Origin: Hyperoplus lanceolatus
Lineage: Eukaryota > Chordata > Actinopteri > Uranoscopiformes > Ammodytidae
Direction of reading: 5' to 3'
Length of the DNA stretch: 64,000 bases
NCBI GenBank assembly: GCA_026929865.2
Contig: CM049410.1
Coordinates: 17,994,501-18,058,500, forward strand
Shown here: positions 49,248 to 58,166 of the stretch, piece after piece
Position numbering within the stretch: position 1 is the first letter of the stretch
Layout: the number at the start of each line of letters is the position of its first letter
The notes under the pieces: generated by a model
Database searches by the model: none
What the model was told of the DNA's origin: nothing
The model's input: the letters and a program-made list of their open reading frames with translations, nothing else
Made by a program: the position numbers and the translations under genes

Positions 49248-49656
49248 TTTGTGCGCATGCATATGTGTGCAGCTATAAGGTGCAATTTGTGGGTTTTCAG
49301 GTGGCTGCAGGTTCACAGTACTTTGTTGAAATTATCAAAGAAACTGGAATTAAAAGGGTCAAAAGCAACTGACAATGAATATATATTTGATATGTATGTA
49401 AAGAGGTCAAGTGGGATAAAAGGTTTTCAAAAAAAAAGTAGAAAAAATATTACTGTATAATGTTTTTAGGGCAGTTTATAGGGAGGGGACGTTTTTGTCC
49501 TTAGGGAGCTGAGTGTGAGTACACAAATACTAAACATTAGGGGTGGGAATCTCTTGGCACCTCACGATTCGATTCGATTCCGATTCAGAGGTCAACGATT
49601 CGATTCAAAATCGATTTTCAATGCATCTCAATGCAAAACATTTTTTATGTACATAC

Positions 49657-51048
49657 TAGGGATGTAACAATATACCGCAAAACGGTCGTTCGCGATATGA
49701 AAAGGCCACGAATGTCAACCGTACGTTTTTTCTTGTTATACCGTGTCACGGTATTGAGGCGAGCGTGCATGGTAAATGCGCTCCGTCATTGTGGAGAGTC
49801 TGGTAAGCAACGTTGTCATAAACGTAGCACTCAATCTAACACTGTATGGGTCACACCAACATTGGAAACCAAACAATAACACATTGACACAACATCTTAT
49901 CACTGAAACATGACTTCTAACTTTAAACTGACGGTCACGTCTCACGTGGGCTGTTGTTTACACTACGCAGAGCAACGCGTGCAGCTTCACCACATTCAGT
50001 CACGCAGCAGCAAAGAAGAAGAGAGAGGAAGAGAAAAGGGAGAGATATAGAGAAAAAGATCGGCATAGTAGCTTACCAGACTGAAGAGAAAGTTGCTCGC
50101 GGGTGAGTTATATCATTATGAATCCAGGTGAATGTGAGGAAATGAGATACAAAAAAAAAAAAAAAAAACATCCACCGCGACCGCGCGTTAAATCCCAGGT
50201 AAAGTCGGCGAACTTCGGTGAAAGGCAGATGAAGGAAATAAGTCCAAAGATCCTTTATATGTTCATCACAACTTCACGTGAACTAGCATAGGAACTCAGC
50301 TATACGAGCTATACCGGTGTTGCGCCGAAAGCTGTGACCTGCCAGAATATCACACATTCTGGCAGGTCACAGCTTTCGGCGTAACACCGTCATGTTGCGC
50401 AATACTATGGAATCCCTACTAGGTCAAACTTAGGTGACACTACTGCCAAGCATAGGTGACGTTGCGAAAGTGTGAGGTAGGGAGGAGGGAGAGGAGTGCA
50501 CTGCAAAAACATTGATTTTGAGACTGCAGTTTTAATTAATAACAAATAAAAATCATAATTTAATATTTACTGAGTTCATTGTGCCTGTCATAATGTAGGC
50601 CTATTAAGGTAAAAGCATGGCTTGCAAAAATAGTGTTGAATGAAATAGAGTTGATAAGCAAATAAGACATGGGAAAATTATCACACTATTGTTAAATTAT
50701 TTTATTTTATGCATACTTTTACAGTTACAGACAAGTGCCTAAAGTTTAGATTTAAAATTCCTATTTAATTTTAAAATTATAGGTGTAATGCTTCTTTAAA
50801 AAAAATAGTAGAGAAGCAGTGTCTTTGTTTTGGTGATAAGTTATTTAAATCTCTCTGAAATCTCTTCATAATAAGATATAAAAATTAGAATTATTCGTTT
50901 GTGTTTTATTTAAATCAGCGGTACAACATTTAATTTGAGGGGGTAGAAATGAATTATGCGCTTAATATCGTATCGTGATATCGTGATATTAATCGCAATA
51001 TCGTATCGTATCGTATCGTACTCAAAATTTCATATCGTTACATCCCTA
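49657..51048. mobile_element. hAT element (inner, nested), 8-bp duplication GTACATAC
   Basis: GTACATAC stands exactly at 49649-49656 and 51049-51056. The ends are TAGGGATGTAACAATAT at the left and TAGGGATGTAACGATAT inwards from the right, with CGTAT/CGATA subterminal repeats at the right. The 1392-bp body has no recognisable transposase. It contains a remarkable 75-bp hairpin at 50315-50389. Confidence 0.88.
50315..50389. repeat. 34-bp-arm near-perfect hairpin
   Basis: Arms 50315-50348 and 50356-50389 are reverse complements with a single mismatch, which would be a G-U pair in RNA from the plus strand, around a 7-base loop (ATCACAC). The arms are not AT-rich or simple sequence (they contain CCGAAAGCTGTGACCTGCC). 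It may be a tiny inserted foldback or a hairpin-RNA source. Confidence 0.9.
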
Positions 51049-51933
51049 GTACATACCCATGTGTGAATTTCAAAAATATATTTATATGCACATCTGAGTT
51101 TGCTAATCACTGCCTTCTCTAATATTGTATTAAGAGAAAAGCTTTTCTTGTCACAAATATGACTTTCTATGACCAGTGCAATAATCAATGCAGCTTTCAA
51201 CACAATATGGAAGTATGTAAAGACTAAACCGATTCAGTTTTATTTTATTTCTAATCTCGTAAATCATGTTTCTATAGGATTTCTATTCTATTATCTATTA
51301 TTTTCTATGTCATTTCAACACATTGTACAAAAAGTATGGCTTGGAATTCAGCTCTCATACAAAAACGTAAACAGAGATAAAGCCGGTGCAGGTCATGGGT
51401 TTGCTGCTCTCAGCCCTTTTGAAGCAACTTTGGAAACAACTCGCACATGTGTGGTGTGCATGCACAATGGCGCAGGAAGTTTTAGTATTTACAAAAAAAA
51501 AATATATATATATATAAATTTTTTTTTTTTTAAATCGATTATTAACTTTTCTGAATCGATTCAGAATCGTCCGAGAGAGAATCGATATTAATCGGAAAAT
51601 CGATTTTTTTCCCACCCCTACTAAACATGTATCGAAATCTATTTCATTGCAAATCATTAACATATCCTAGAGTCTAATTATCCCACTCAAAAAAATCCTC
51701 TTTGCTACTAGGGGAAGGTGGGGTGATTTGTGCAACTTTTTACTCAAAGTGATTTTAAAGTGAGGCCTTGACAGTTATGTCTCCAACTCAAATATGTACA
51801 TATATTTCAGGATGTTGTGCATCCCTGGCAATAAAAACTTTGGATCTGGAATAAACTGTTTAAGAAATATAGCTTTCGGAAAAAAAGTTGTCTTGTCGCA
51901 CAAATCACCCCACGTAGTGGGGTGATTTGTGCG

Positions 51934-52116
51934 TCATTGTGTCACAATGACAAAGTCACCATCATCATCTTTCTGGCCATCTGAACTCTCATCAGTGGTG
52001 TCGTTAAGTGGAATTGAGATGTCACTCTCTCCTGAGCTACTGTAGACTATCACTTTCTTTTGGTGACCAGCGTATACAGCCATGCCACTGGCACAACTCT
52101 CAGAAATGTACTTTGC
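51934..52116 (-). pseudogene. Acidic C-terminal relic, possibly of a pogo-like transposase (copy 2)
   Basis: Same frame as at 18155-18337, with the identical Ser/Asp/Glu-rich tail and stop. It cannot encode an active transposase, so movement of this family would depend on an enzyme made elsewhere. Confidence 0.4.
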
Positions 52117-52430
52117 ACTAGTTGCTCCGTGCTTGTGGAACCAACTGCCACCTGACAAATGTGATTCCCCCTACATTTCTGCCTTTAAATCAAGGCTCAA
52201 AACCCATATGTACACCCTGGTGTTTCCTCCCCATTAACCTCTGCACTACTTACTTACCTCTGCACTACTATCTGTGTTTATGTGGATGTATGGGCTTTAC
52301 GTCTTTTATTTTGGTTATTGTTATTTTACCTTCATTGTTTACCTACTGAATGCACTATGTACAGCACTTTGGACAGTGCAAACTGTCATAAATGTGCTTT
52401 TATAAATACATTTTACTTACTTACTTACTT
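52117..52430 (+). mobile_element. L2-like LINE 3' end inside composite copy 2
   Basis: Same LWNQLPP and FKSRLKTH-type coding remnant and (TTAC)n tail as in the copy at 18338-18650, at the same position within the composite. Confidence 0.75.
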
Positions 52431-53525
52431 ATAACTCACCCAGGCCCTTGCGCACAAATCACCCCATCCCCAGAATTTTGGATAATAGGCATGATGCAGC
52501 AATTTAGGGTTGACATTGTGCTAATTATATAGACTCAAAGTGTAGCATACCAAAGCACTAAAACATGTGTCAAATGTTTTCAAACGTGTCTATAATTGTT
52601 CAGACACAATAATCAAAAAACCTTGATCATGGAAATTTTACTTTGAAAGGCAAAACACAGTTTTTTGAGCTTAAATGTGCTTATATCTTATTCCTTGTGT
52701 CTCCCTTCTTTACAGGATGAGTCAAATGGATGGCTCTTCTTAAATATGTGGTCACATTTCCAATTTCTTCCACGGTTTTCTAGAAACAAGGGGTTTTGCA
52801 ACTTCCAAAATGCACAAATCACCCCACCTTCCCCTATATGCGAAAATTTTAAATTATTGTGTTTTTTTTTATAAAAATGGCTCACGTCATCACATAAGCT
52901 TGCATGTAAAGGGTTAAAAGCAATTACAAATTAATGAATATTTGATATGTATGTGCAGAAGTGGGATAAAAGGTTTGTAAAAAAAAAGTAGAAAAAAATA
53001 TTACTGTATAATGTTTTTATGGCAGTTTATAGGGAGAGGACGTTTTTGTCTTCTAAGGTAATGAGTGTAAGGTCACACAATGGTTAAAAGGCCAGAGAGC
53101 CTCATGAGCACTTCAGGGGCCATATTCACAAAACATTTTAAGGCTAAGAGTAGGTCCTAACGTGCTGATTTAGGAGTAACTCTCAAAAATAAGGGGCGTT
53201 TTACTCCTAATTATAGGACTCCTTGTTACGATGAGGCGGGCAGGCAGGCAGGAAAACAGGACCCAAATGCAAGACGTAAAACTACAAGATATTTATTGTC
53301 CAACAACTTAACAAAAAAAGCCAACAGGCGAACAACCAGGAGAAACAGAAAAAACAAAGAACAGGCACGGGACAGACTCACCAACAGGAAACAATGCTTG
53401 CACAGGGAACAAAGAAACACTGGGGGTTATATACACACAAGACAGGGTAGACAACGAGAGACAGGTGAAACACATTAGGGGCGGGAACAGCAATCAAACA
53501 GGAGGGAAACTTGACAGGACATGGG

Positions 53526-54793
53526 GAGGAATAGGATAGGATAGGATAGGATTTACTTTATTGATCCCCAATGGGGAAACTGGTTTGCCACCATAGTCTG
53601 TACAACATACAAAACAGGAATACAGTAACAACATAAAACAAGCATAGTCACAGGGGGAGTGTGGTCCACTACCACAGTAAAAATAGAAGGTTAAAAAAGG
53701 GAATACATAACAATATAACAATACTATGATGTGCAAATGAGCAATGTGCAGTAATACAATCAAATCAAATCAGCAGTCATGATTAAAAAGCCTAGCTGCT
53801 GCAGGAACAAAAGACCTCCTGAATCTCTCTGTAGAGCATCTCGGTAACAGGAGACGTTTGCTCCTGCCACTTCTAACAGAAGTGCAGTGCAGGGGGTGGT
53901 CGTCATGTGAAAGGACAGTCCTAAGCTTCCTCCTGGTTCTCTGCTCCGTGATGATCTCCAGAGAATCAGGGCTCATACCAATAATGGATCCTGCCTTTTT
54001 TATCAGTTTGTTGACCCTGTTCCTGTCCTCTACTGTCAAGCTGCCACCCCAACAAACAACAGCATAAAAAGGACACTTGCAACAATACCGTGATAAAAAA
54101 CATTAAGAAGTGATCTGCTGATTTCAAATGACCTGAGTTTCCTTAAAAAAAACAATCTGGACTGGGCCTTTTAAAAATGACACTGGTGTTCAATTTCCAG
54201 TCAAGTGTACTGTCCAGATGTACACCAAGATATTTGTCGAGGGGACCACCTCAACTGACTGTCCCCTAATGAGGATGGGGGTTGCCTGTGCTTTTTTCTT
54301 TCTAAAATCAATAATGAGCTCCTTCGTCTTATCAATATTAAGAATCAGGTGGGCTTCCTCACACCAACTGACAAAGCTATCCACTTCTGTTTGGTAAGCC
54401 GTATTGGCATCTTTAGTTATATAGCCAACTAGGGCAGAGTCATCCGAAAATTTTTGTAAATGACAAAGTTCACTGCTGTGCCTGTGGTCAGAGGTGTACA
54501 TAGAAAATAAAAACGGAGATAGAACCGTACCTTGTGGGGCCCCAGTATTTGTGGTAATAATGCCAGAGCTAGTACCATGAAGCCGTACAAACTGGGGTCT
54601 ACTAGTGAGGTAGTCTGTGACCCATGCAACAGTGGAGCTGTTGAGGTTAAAATTTAAAAGCTTGCTGGCTAAAATATGTGGCTGCAGTGTGTTAAAAGCA
54701 CTAGAAAAATCAAAAAACATTATTCGTACAGATGCATAGGTTTGCTCCAGATGGCTGTATACTCTGTGCAACAGGTAGAGGAGGGCATCGAAC
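53526..54793 (-). mobile_element. Rex1/CR1-like LINE inserted in the LTR
   Basis: It interrupts the LTR after GGGGAGGAA and ends with a (TAGGA)n microsatellite (53527-53550), the minus-strand (ATCCT)n tail expected at a CR1-like LINE 3' end, preceded by TTTATTGATCCCCAATGGGG. The 5' end is truncated inside the reverse transcriptase. At most a 2-bp duplication (AA) is visible. It carries coding remnants of the palm, thumb and C-terminus. Confidence 0.8.
53770..54235 (-). pseudogene. C-terminal part of the Rex1-like LINE protein, frameshifted from the RT
   Basis: The frame 54039-53770 reads RVNKLIKKAGSIIG and later TERFRRSFVPAAARLFN, the conserved C-terminus of fish Rex1/CR1-like LINE proteins. 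It is separated from the reverse transcriptase palm by a frameshift near 54235 (the expected YLGVHLD block is present there in another frame) and further damage between 54040 and 54190. Confidence 0.75.
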
Positions 54794-57114
54794 AAGACAG
54801 ACATACCAAAATAAAACAGGAAACACAGGGGATCACCAAAACAAGACACAACAAAGACAGACCATGACAGTACCCCCCCCCTAAAAGAAAAAAAAAAAAA
54901 AAAGTCAAACCCAAACAGGGTGGGTGGAGGGGAGCCAGGAGGAGGGAACAAAAAAAAACATGGCCTGGGGCAGAGCACAGGGGTGACTGGCTGGACAGGG
55001 AACTGGAGTGGGGCAGAATGGAGGGGTTTCAGGCGGCCGACCTGGGGGGTAAGCAGGGACACGGTAGGGAGCTTCAGAGGCCGGCGGCGAGGCAGGGGGC
55101 AGGGCCCCTCAGGCAGGGTTAGGGGGCTGGGCCCCTCAGGCAGGGATAGGGGGCAGGGGCCCTCAGGCAGGGATAGGGGGCAGGGCCCCTCAGGCAGGGA
55201 TAGGGGGCAGGGCCCCTCAGGCAGAGATAGGGGGCAGGGCCCCTCGGGCGTTAACAGGGAGCTGGGCCCCTCGGGCGTTAACAGGGAGCTGGGCCCCTCG
55301 GGCGTTAACAGGGAGCTGGGCCCCTCGGGCGTTAACAGGGAGCTGGGCCCCTCGGGCGTTAACAGGGAGCTGGGCCCCTCGGGAGGCAACACGGGGCTGG
55401 GCCCTTCGGGAGGCAACACGGGGCTGGGCCCCTCGGGCGGCAACAGGAGGCTGGGCCCCTCGGGCGGCAACAGGGGGCTGGGCCCTTCGGGAGGCAACAC
55501 GGAGCTGGGCCCCTCGGACAGGAACGGAGGAGGAGGCACCTCGGACAGGAACGGAGGAGGAGGCCCCTCGGACAGGAACGGAGGAGGGGGTCCCTCGGGC
55601 AGGCAAGCTATAGGGCGGTCCCCCTCTGGAAGGCGTAGAAGGCGGTCCCCCTCTGGGAGGCGTAGAAGGCGGTCCCCCTCTGGGAGGCGTAGAAGGCGGT
55701 CCCCCTCTGGGAGGCGTAGAAGGCGGTCCCCCTCTGGGAGGCGTAGAAGGCGGTCCCCCTCTGGGAGGCGTAGAAGGCGGTCCCCCTCTGGAAGGCGTAG
55801 AAGGCGGTCCCCCTCTGGGAGGCGTAGAAGGCCGTCCCCCTCTGGGAGGCGTAGAAGGCCGTCCCCCTCTGGGAGGCGTAGAAGGCGGTCCCCCTCTGGG
55901 AGGCGTAGAAGGCGGTCCCCCTCTGGGAGGCGTAGAAGGCGGTCCCCCTCTGGAAGGCGTAGAAGGCGGTCCCCCTCTGGAAGGCGTAGAAGGCGGTCCC
56001 CCTCTGGAAGGCGTAGAAGGCGGTCCCCCTCTGGAAGGCGTAGAAGGCGGTCCCCCTCTGGAAGGCGTAGAAGGCGGTCCCCCTCTGGAAGGCGTAGAAG
56101 GCGGTCCCCCTCTGGAAGGCGTAGAAAGCAGGCCTGACTGCTAGCATGCTGGTTGCAGGGACCCGGGGCCTGAAGCTTGTTACTGGAAGCCAGGGCCTGG
56201 GGCCTGTTACTGGAAGCCAGGGCCTGGGGCCTGTTGCTGGAAGCCGGGGCCTGGGGCTTGTTGCTGGAAGCCGGGGCCTGGGGCTTGCTGCTGGAGGCCG
56301 AGGTCTGGGGCTTGCTGCTAGAGGCCGGGGCCTGGAACTTGCTGCTGGAGGCCGGGGCCTGGGGCTTGCTGCTGGAGGCCGGGGCCTGGGGCTTGCTGCT
56401 GGAGACCGGGGCCTGGGGCTTGCTGCTGGAGACCGGGGCCTGGGGCTTGCTGCTGGAGGCCGGGGCCTGGGGCTTGCTGCTGGAGGCCGGGGCCTGGGGC
56501 TTGCTGCTGGAGGCCGGGGCCTGGGGCTTACTGCTGGAGGCCGGGGCCTGGGGCTTGCTGCTGGAGGCCGGGGCCTGGGGCTTGCTGCTGGAGGCCGGGG
56601 CCTGGGGCTTGCTGCTCGAGGCCGAGGGCAACTCGGGAGCTGGAGAGCATCCGCAGAATGGATGGCAATCCAAACTTACCATCCCCACTCTGATAGTCCT
56701 TAAAGCCGGAGACGGCTGGTAGCTGGGACTCGGGGGCTGAGGCTTGAAGCTGAACACCGGAGGCAGTGGCTGGAGGCTGGAGCGTGGAGGCTTAGGACGG
56801 TTGCAAAAATCTGGTGGCAGTGGCGTGTAGCTCTCAGGCCAAAAAACTGTGGGGTTGAGAAGCTCGACTGCCCACTCGGGTAAGGCGCCCTCCAACTCGG
56901 GCTTAGCAGCGACAGCCTTGTAAATACCCGCCAACACATACCCCTGCTCCCTCCTACTGGGAATGTTCCCCCAGCCGTCCATGGCACTGATAATAAAAGA
57001 TAGCATGTCCTCCAGCTCATGGCAAAAAAGAGCGTCTGCTGGGTCCAATCTGGGTGCAAGCATTCTGTTACGATGAGGCGGGCAGGCAGGCAGGAAAACA
57101 GGACCCAAATGCAA
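54190..57114 (-). CDS. 974-codon chimeric frame: repeat-built LTR-element ORF running into LINE reverse transcriptase
   Basis: The first ~17 residues lie in the 5' LTR. Residues ~20-160 are a non-repetitive region (with HELEDMLSFI and YVLAGIYKAV) that I do not recognise. Then come three zones of 9-residue repeats: SSSKPQAPA (about 17 units), LLRLPEGDR (about 19) and PEGPxxLLx variants (about 18). A Phe-rich stretch from the T-run beside the polypurine tract and LTR-derived sequence follow. The last ~200 residues are the palm of a Rex1-like reverse transcriptase (FFDFSSAFNTLQP, GAPQGTVLSP, and FSDDSALVG holding the catalytic Asp pair at about 54435-54449). The frame ends at a LINE frameshift. 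The fusion exists because a LINE inserted in the same orientation and phase. Whether any of it is translated is unknown. Confidence 0.6.
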   Translation of the reverse strand: MHLGPVFLPACPPHRNRMLAPRLDPADALFCHELEDMLSFIISAMDGWGNIPSRREQGYVLAGIYKAVAAKPELEGALPEWAVELLNPTVFWPESYTPLPPDFCNRPKPPRSSLQPLPPVFSFKPQPPSPSYQPSPALRTIRVGMVSLDCHPFCGCSPAPELPSASSSKPQAPASSSKPQAPASSSKPQAPASSSKPQAPASSSKPQAPASSSKPQAPASSSKPQAPVSSSKPQAPVSSSKPQAPASSSKPQAPASSSKFQAPASSSKPQTSASSSKPQAPASSNKPQAPASSNRPQALASSNRPQALASSNKLQAPGPCNQHASSQACFLRLPEGDRLLRLPEGDRLLRLPEGDRLLRLPEGDRLLRLPEGDRLLRLPEGDRLLRLPEGDRLLRLPEGDRLLRLPEGDRLLRLPEGDGLLRLPEGDGLLRLPEGDRLLRLPEGDRLLRLPEGDRLLRLPEGDRLLRLPEGDRLLRLPEGDRLLRLPEGDRLLRLPEGDRPIACLPEGPPPPFLSEGPPPPFLSEVPPPPFLSEGPSSVLPPEGPSPLLPPEGPSLLLPPEGPSPVLPPEGPSPVLPPEGPSSLLTPEGPSSLLTPEGPSSLLTPEGPSSLLTPEGPSSLLTPEGPCPLSLPEGPCPLSLPEGPCPLSLPEGPCPLSLPEGPSPLTLPEGPCPLPRRRPLKLPTVSLLTPQVGRLKPLHSAPLQFPVQPVTPVLCPRPCFFLFPPPGSPPPTLFGFDFFFFFSFRGGVLSWSVFVVSCFGDPLCFLFYFGMSVLFDALLYLLHRVYSHLEQTYASVRIMFFDFSSAFNTLQPHILASKLLNFNLNSSTVAWVTDYLTSRPQFVRLHGTSSGIITTNTGAPQGTVLSPFLFSMYTSDHRHSSELCHLQKFSDDSALVGYITKDANTAYQTEVDSFVSWCEEAHLILNIDKTKELIIDFRKKKAQATPILIRGQSVEVVPSTNILVYIWTVHLTGN
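55090..55612. repeat. 27-bp minisatellite, array 1 (PEGPxxLLx units)
   Basis: Units of the type GGGCCCCTCGGGCGTTAACA plus GGGAGCT, with several sub-variants (GGCAACACGG, GGGATAGGGG and GACAGGAACG versions). The 27-base period keeps all frames open on both strands. Confidence 0.9.
55613..56130. repeat. 27-bp minisatellite, array 2 (LLRLPEGDR units)
   Basis: About 19 highly uniform units of the type GGCGTAGAAGGCGGTCCCCC plus TCTGGGA. Variants are GGAAGG/GGGAGG and GGCGG/GGCCG. Uniformity suggests recent expansion or homogenisation. Confidence 0.95.
56160..56632. repeat. 27-bp minisatellite, array 3 (SSSKPQAPA units)
   Basis: About 17 units of the type GGGCTTGCTGCTGGAGGCCG plus GGGCCTG. Units at the left (56160-56275) are more diverged. 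Confidence 0.92.
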
Positions 57115-57443
57115 GACGTAAAACTACAAGATATTTATTGTCCAAAAAAAAAGCCAACAGGCGAACAACCAGGAGAAACAGAAAAAACAAAGAACAGGCA
57201 CGGGACAGACTCACCAACAGGAAACAATGCTTGCACAGGGAACAAAGAAACACTGGGGGTTATATACACACACAAGACAGGGTAGACAACGAGAGACAGG
57301 TGAAACACATTAGGGGCGGGAACAGCAATCAAACAGGAGGGAAACTTGACAGGACATGGGGAGGAACAAGACAGACATACCAAAATAAAACAGGAAACAC
57401 AGGGGATCACCAAAACAAGACACAACAAAGACAGACCATGACA
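57066..57443 (-). repeat. 5' LTR of the LTR element
   Basis: An uninterrupted 378-bp LTR. On the minus strand it starts TGTCATGGTCTGTC and ends CATCGTAACA, and the element's long frame begins just inside it at 57114. Confidence 0.85.
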
Positions 57444-57553
57444 CTCCTAACTTTTTAAGATAAGTGTAATTCACAAAGCATTTTAGCGCTAAAACTAGCT
57501 CCTAAATCTATGAAAAGCTAGGAGTCCTTGAGAGGACTCCTAAGTCACTGGTA

Positions 57554-58164
57554 GGCCTTTCACACCGCCGCAAAATCGGTGCTAGTTCTGGGCTAGTTCG
57601 GAGTTAGATCCAGTGTTTTGGTTTCACACCGCCAGAAAGCCTGCTCCGGGCCGTAAAAACCGGTTCAACTCATACCCCAGGATTGAGCAGGGTTTGAAGT
57701 GAACCGCTTGCGCCAGCGGCCGGGGGAGGGATTATCCTGACCAACCAGACTAACTAAAACCTCATGCCCGCCATGTTTAAAAACACCGCTACTACGAGAC
57801 GTAAACATAACATAATTACCGAACGTAGCGATCAAATTGACCGGCGAGAATACGCTGTATGGGTCCTGTTTGGTTAAGAAAGCAAAGCGAGAGCTAACAC
57901 GTGTAAAAATAAGACGTATTCGCCGCTGTTGTTGTGCTTAAAGCTAGCGGTAGCTTTAGCGTTAGCCACAAGAGCAGCGGCGTCGGGCGACGTACACACA
58001 CGTTTACAGTGACGTCATGACGTTGCTCTCTTGCCGGCTCCATGGCTGTCTCCGGTCGATGTGAAACCAACCGGTTCATAACTGGGATAAGGCTGTAACC
58101 AGTTTTGAACTGACCCCAACACCAGCCTGGAACTGACTCTTGGTTCATTTTGGTGTGAAAGGCC
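57554..58164. mobile_element. Small TA-flanked MITE with 13-bp TIRs
   Basis: Perfect inverted ends GGCCTTTCACACC are bordered by TA (57552-57553 and 58165-58166). The 611-bp body is GC-rich and CpG-containing, with no recognised protein (the 84-codon minus-strand frame at 58148-57894 has no resemblance). It is nested in the GGGCC-ended element. Confidence 0.75.
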
Positions 58165-58166
58165 TA

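Larger units (their letters stand above)
49538..51620. mobile_element. hAT element (outer), 8-bp duplication CTAAACAT
   Basis: CTAAACAT stands exactly at 49530-49537 and 51621-51628. The ends are TAGGGGTGGGAATC at the left and TAGGGGTGGGAAAA inwards from the right, with GATTCGATTC and ATCGATT subterminal repeats on both sides. About 1.4 kb of its 2083 bp is a second hAT element. No transposase of its own was seen. Short frames at 51169-51591 and 51663-51355 are not recognisable. Confidence 0.88.
51711..52834. mobile_element. TA-flanked pogo-like composite element, copy 2
   Basis: TA borders it at 51709-51710 and 52835-52836. Base-by-base reading against 17932-19054 shows only an extra C in the run near 52168 and a C-to-T change near 52527. 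The extra base breaks the LINE-tail frame at another place than in copy 1. It has the same five copies of GGGGTGATTTGTGC, the same hairpin, the same transposase relic and the same LINE 3' end. No longer homology was seen in the flanks, so this is transposition and not segmental duplication, except that both right flanks begin TATATG. Confidence 0.88.
49355..53080. repeat. Local direct duplication split by later insertions
   Basis: The stretch 49355-49528 is repeated at about 52909-53078. Both contain GATATGTATG, TGGGATAAAAGGTTT, the AAAGTAGAAAAAA run, ATTACTGTATAATGTTTTTA, GGCAGTTTATAGGGAG and GGACGTTTTTGTC. Removing the hAT element and the pogo-like composite that lie between them leaves a spacing of about 337 bp, so this was a short tandem duplication pried apart by transposons. 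Confidence 0.75.
53224..54869 (-). repeat. 3' LTR of the LTR element, split by a LINE
   Basis: LTR sequence occupies 53224-53525 and about 54794-54869. Between them lies an inserted LINE. The LTR parts match the right LTR closely, one difference being a short CAACTTAAC-type insertion near 53300. Confidence 0.85.
53224..57443 (-). mobile_element. Non-autonomous LTR retrotransposon with repeat-built ORF
   Basis: A direct repeat (378 bp at the right, 57066-57443; interrupted at the left, 53224-54869) starts TGTTACGATG and ends CCATGACA, so it has TG...CA ends. A 5-bp duplication, CTCCT, borders the whole at 53219-53223 and 57444-57448. Orientation is minus: a polypurine tract (an AGGGGGGGG run on the minus strand, about 54870-54880) directly precedes the left LTR, which is therefore the 3' LTR. 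The internal part (54870-57065) has one long repeat-rich frame but no protease, reverse transcriptase or integrase of its own. A residue stretch LDPADAL near the start of the frame resembles the start of fish Gypsy gag proteins. No convincing primer binding site was identified. Confidence 0.85.

Noticed and set aside
54920-56137. 405-codon plus-strand frame rich in SGRRRRRSP repeats, and further long frames at 55217-55606, 55608-56147, 56146-56703 and 56177-56722
   Set aside because: All are produced by the 27-bp arrays, whose length is a multiple of three and which keep several frames open. Only the minus-strand frame agrees with the orientation given by the polypurine tract.
55090-56632. 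CRISPR-like array
   Set aside because: Units are contiguous 27-bp repeats without unique spacers, in a eukaryotic retroelement.
53224-57443. Segmental duplication joining 53224 and 57066
   Set aside because: TG...CA ends, a 5-bp CTCCT duplication and a polypurine tract show that these are LTRs.
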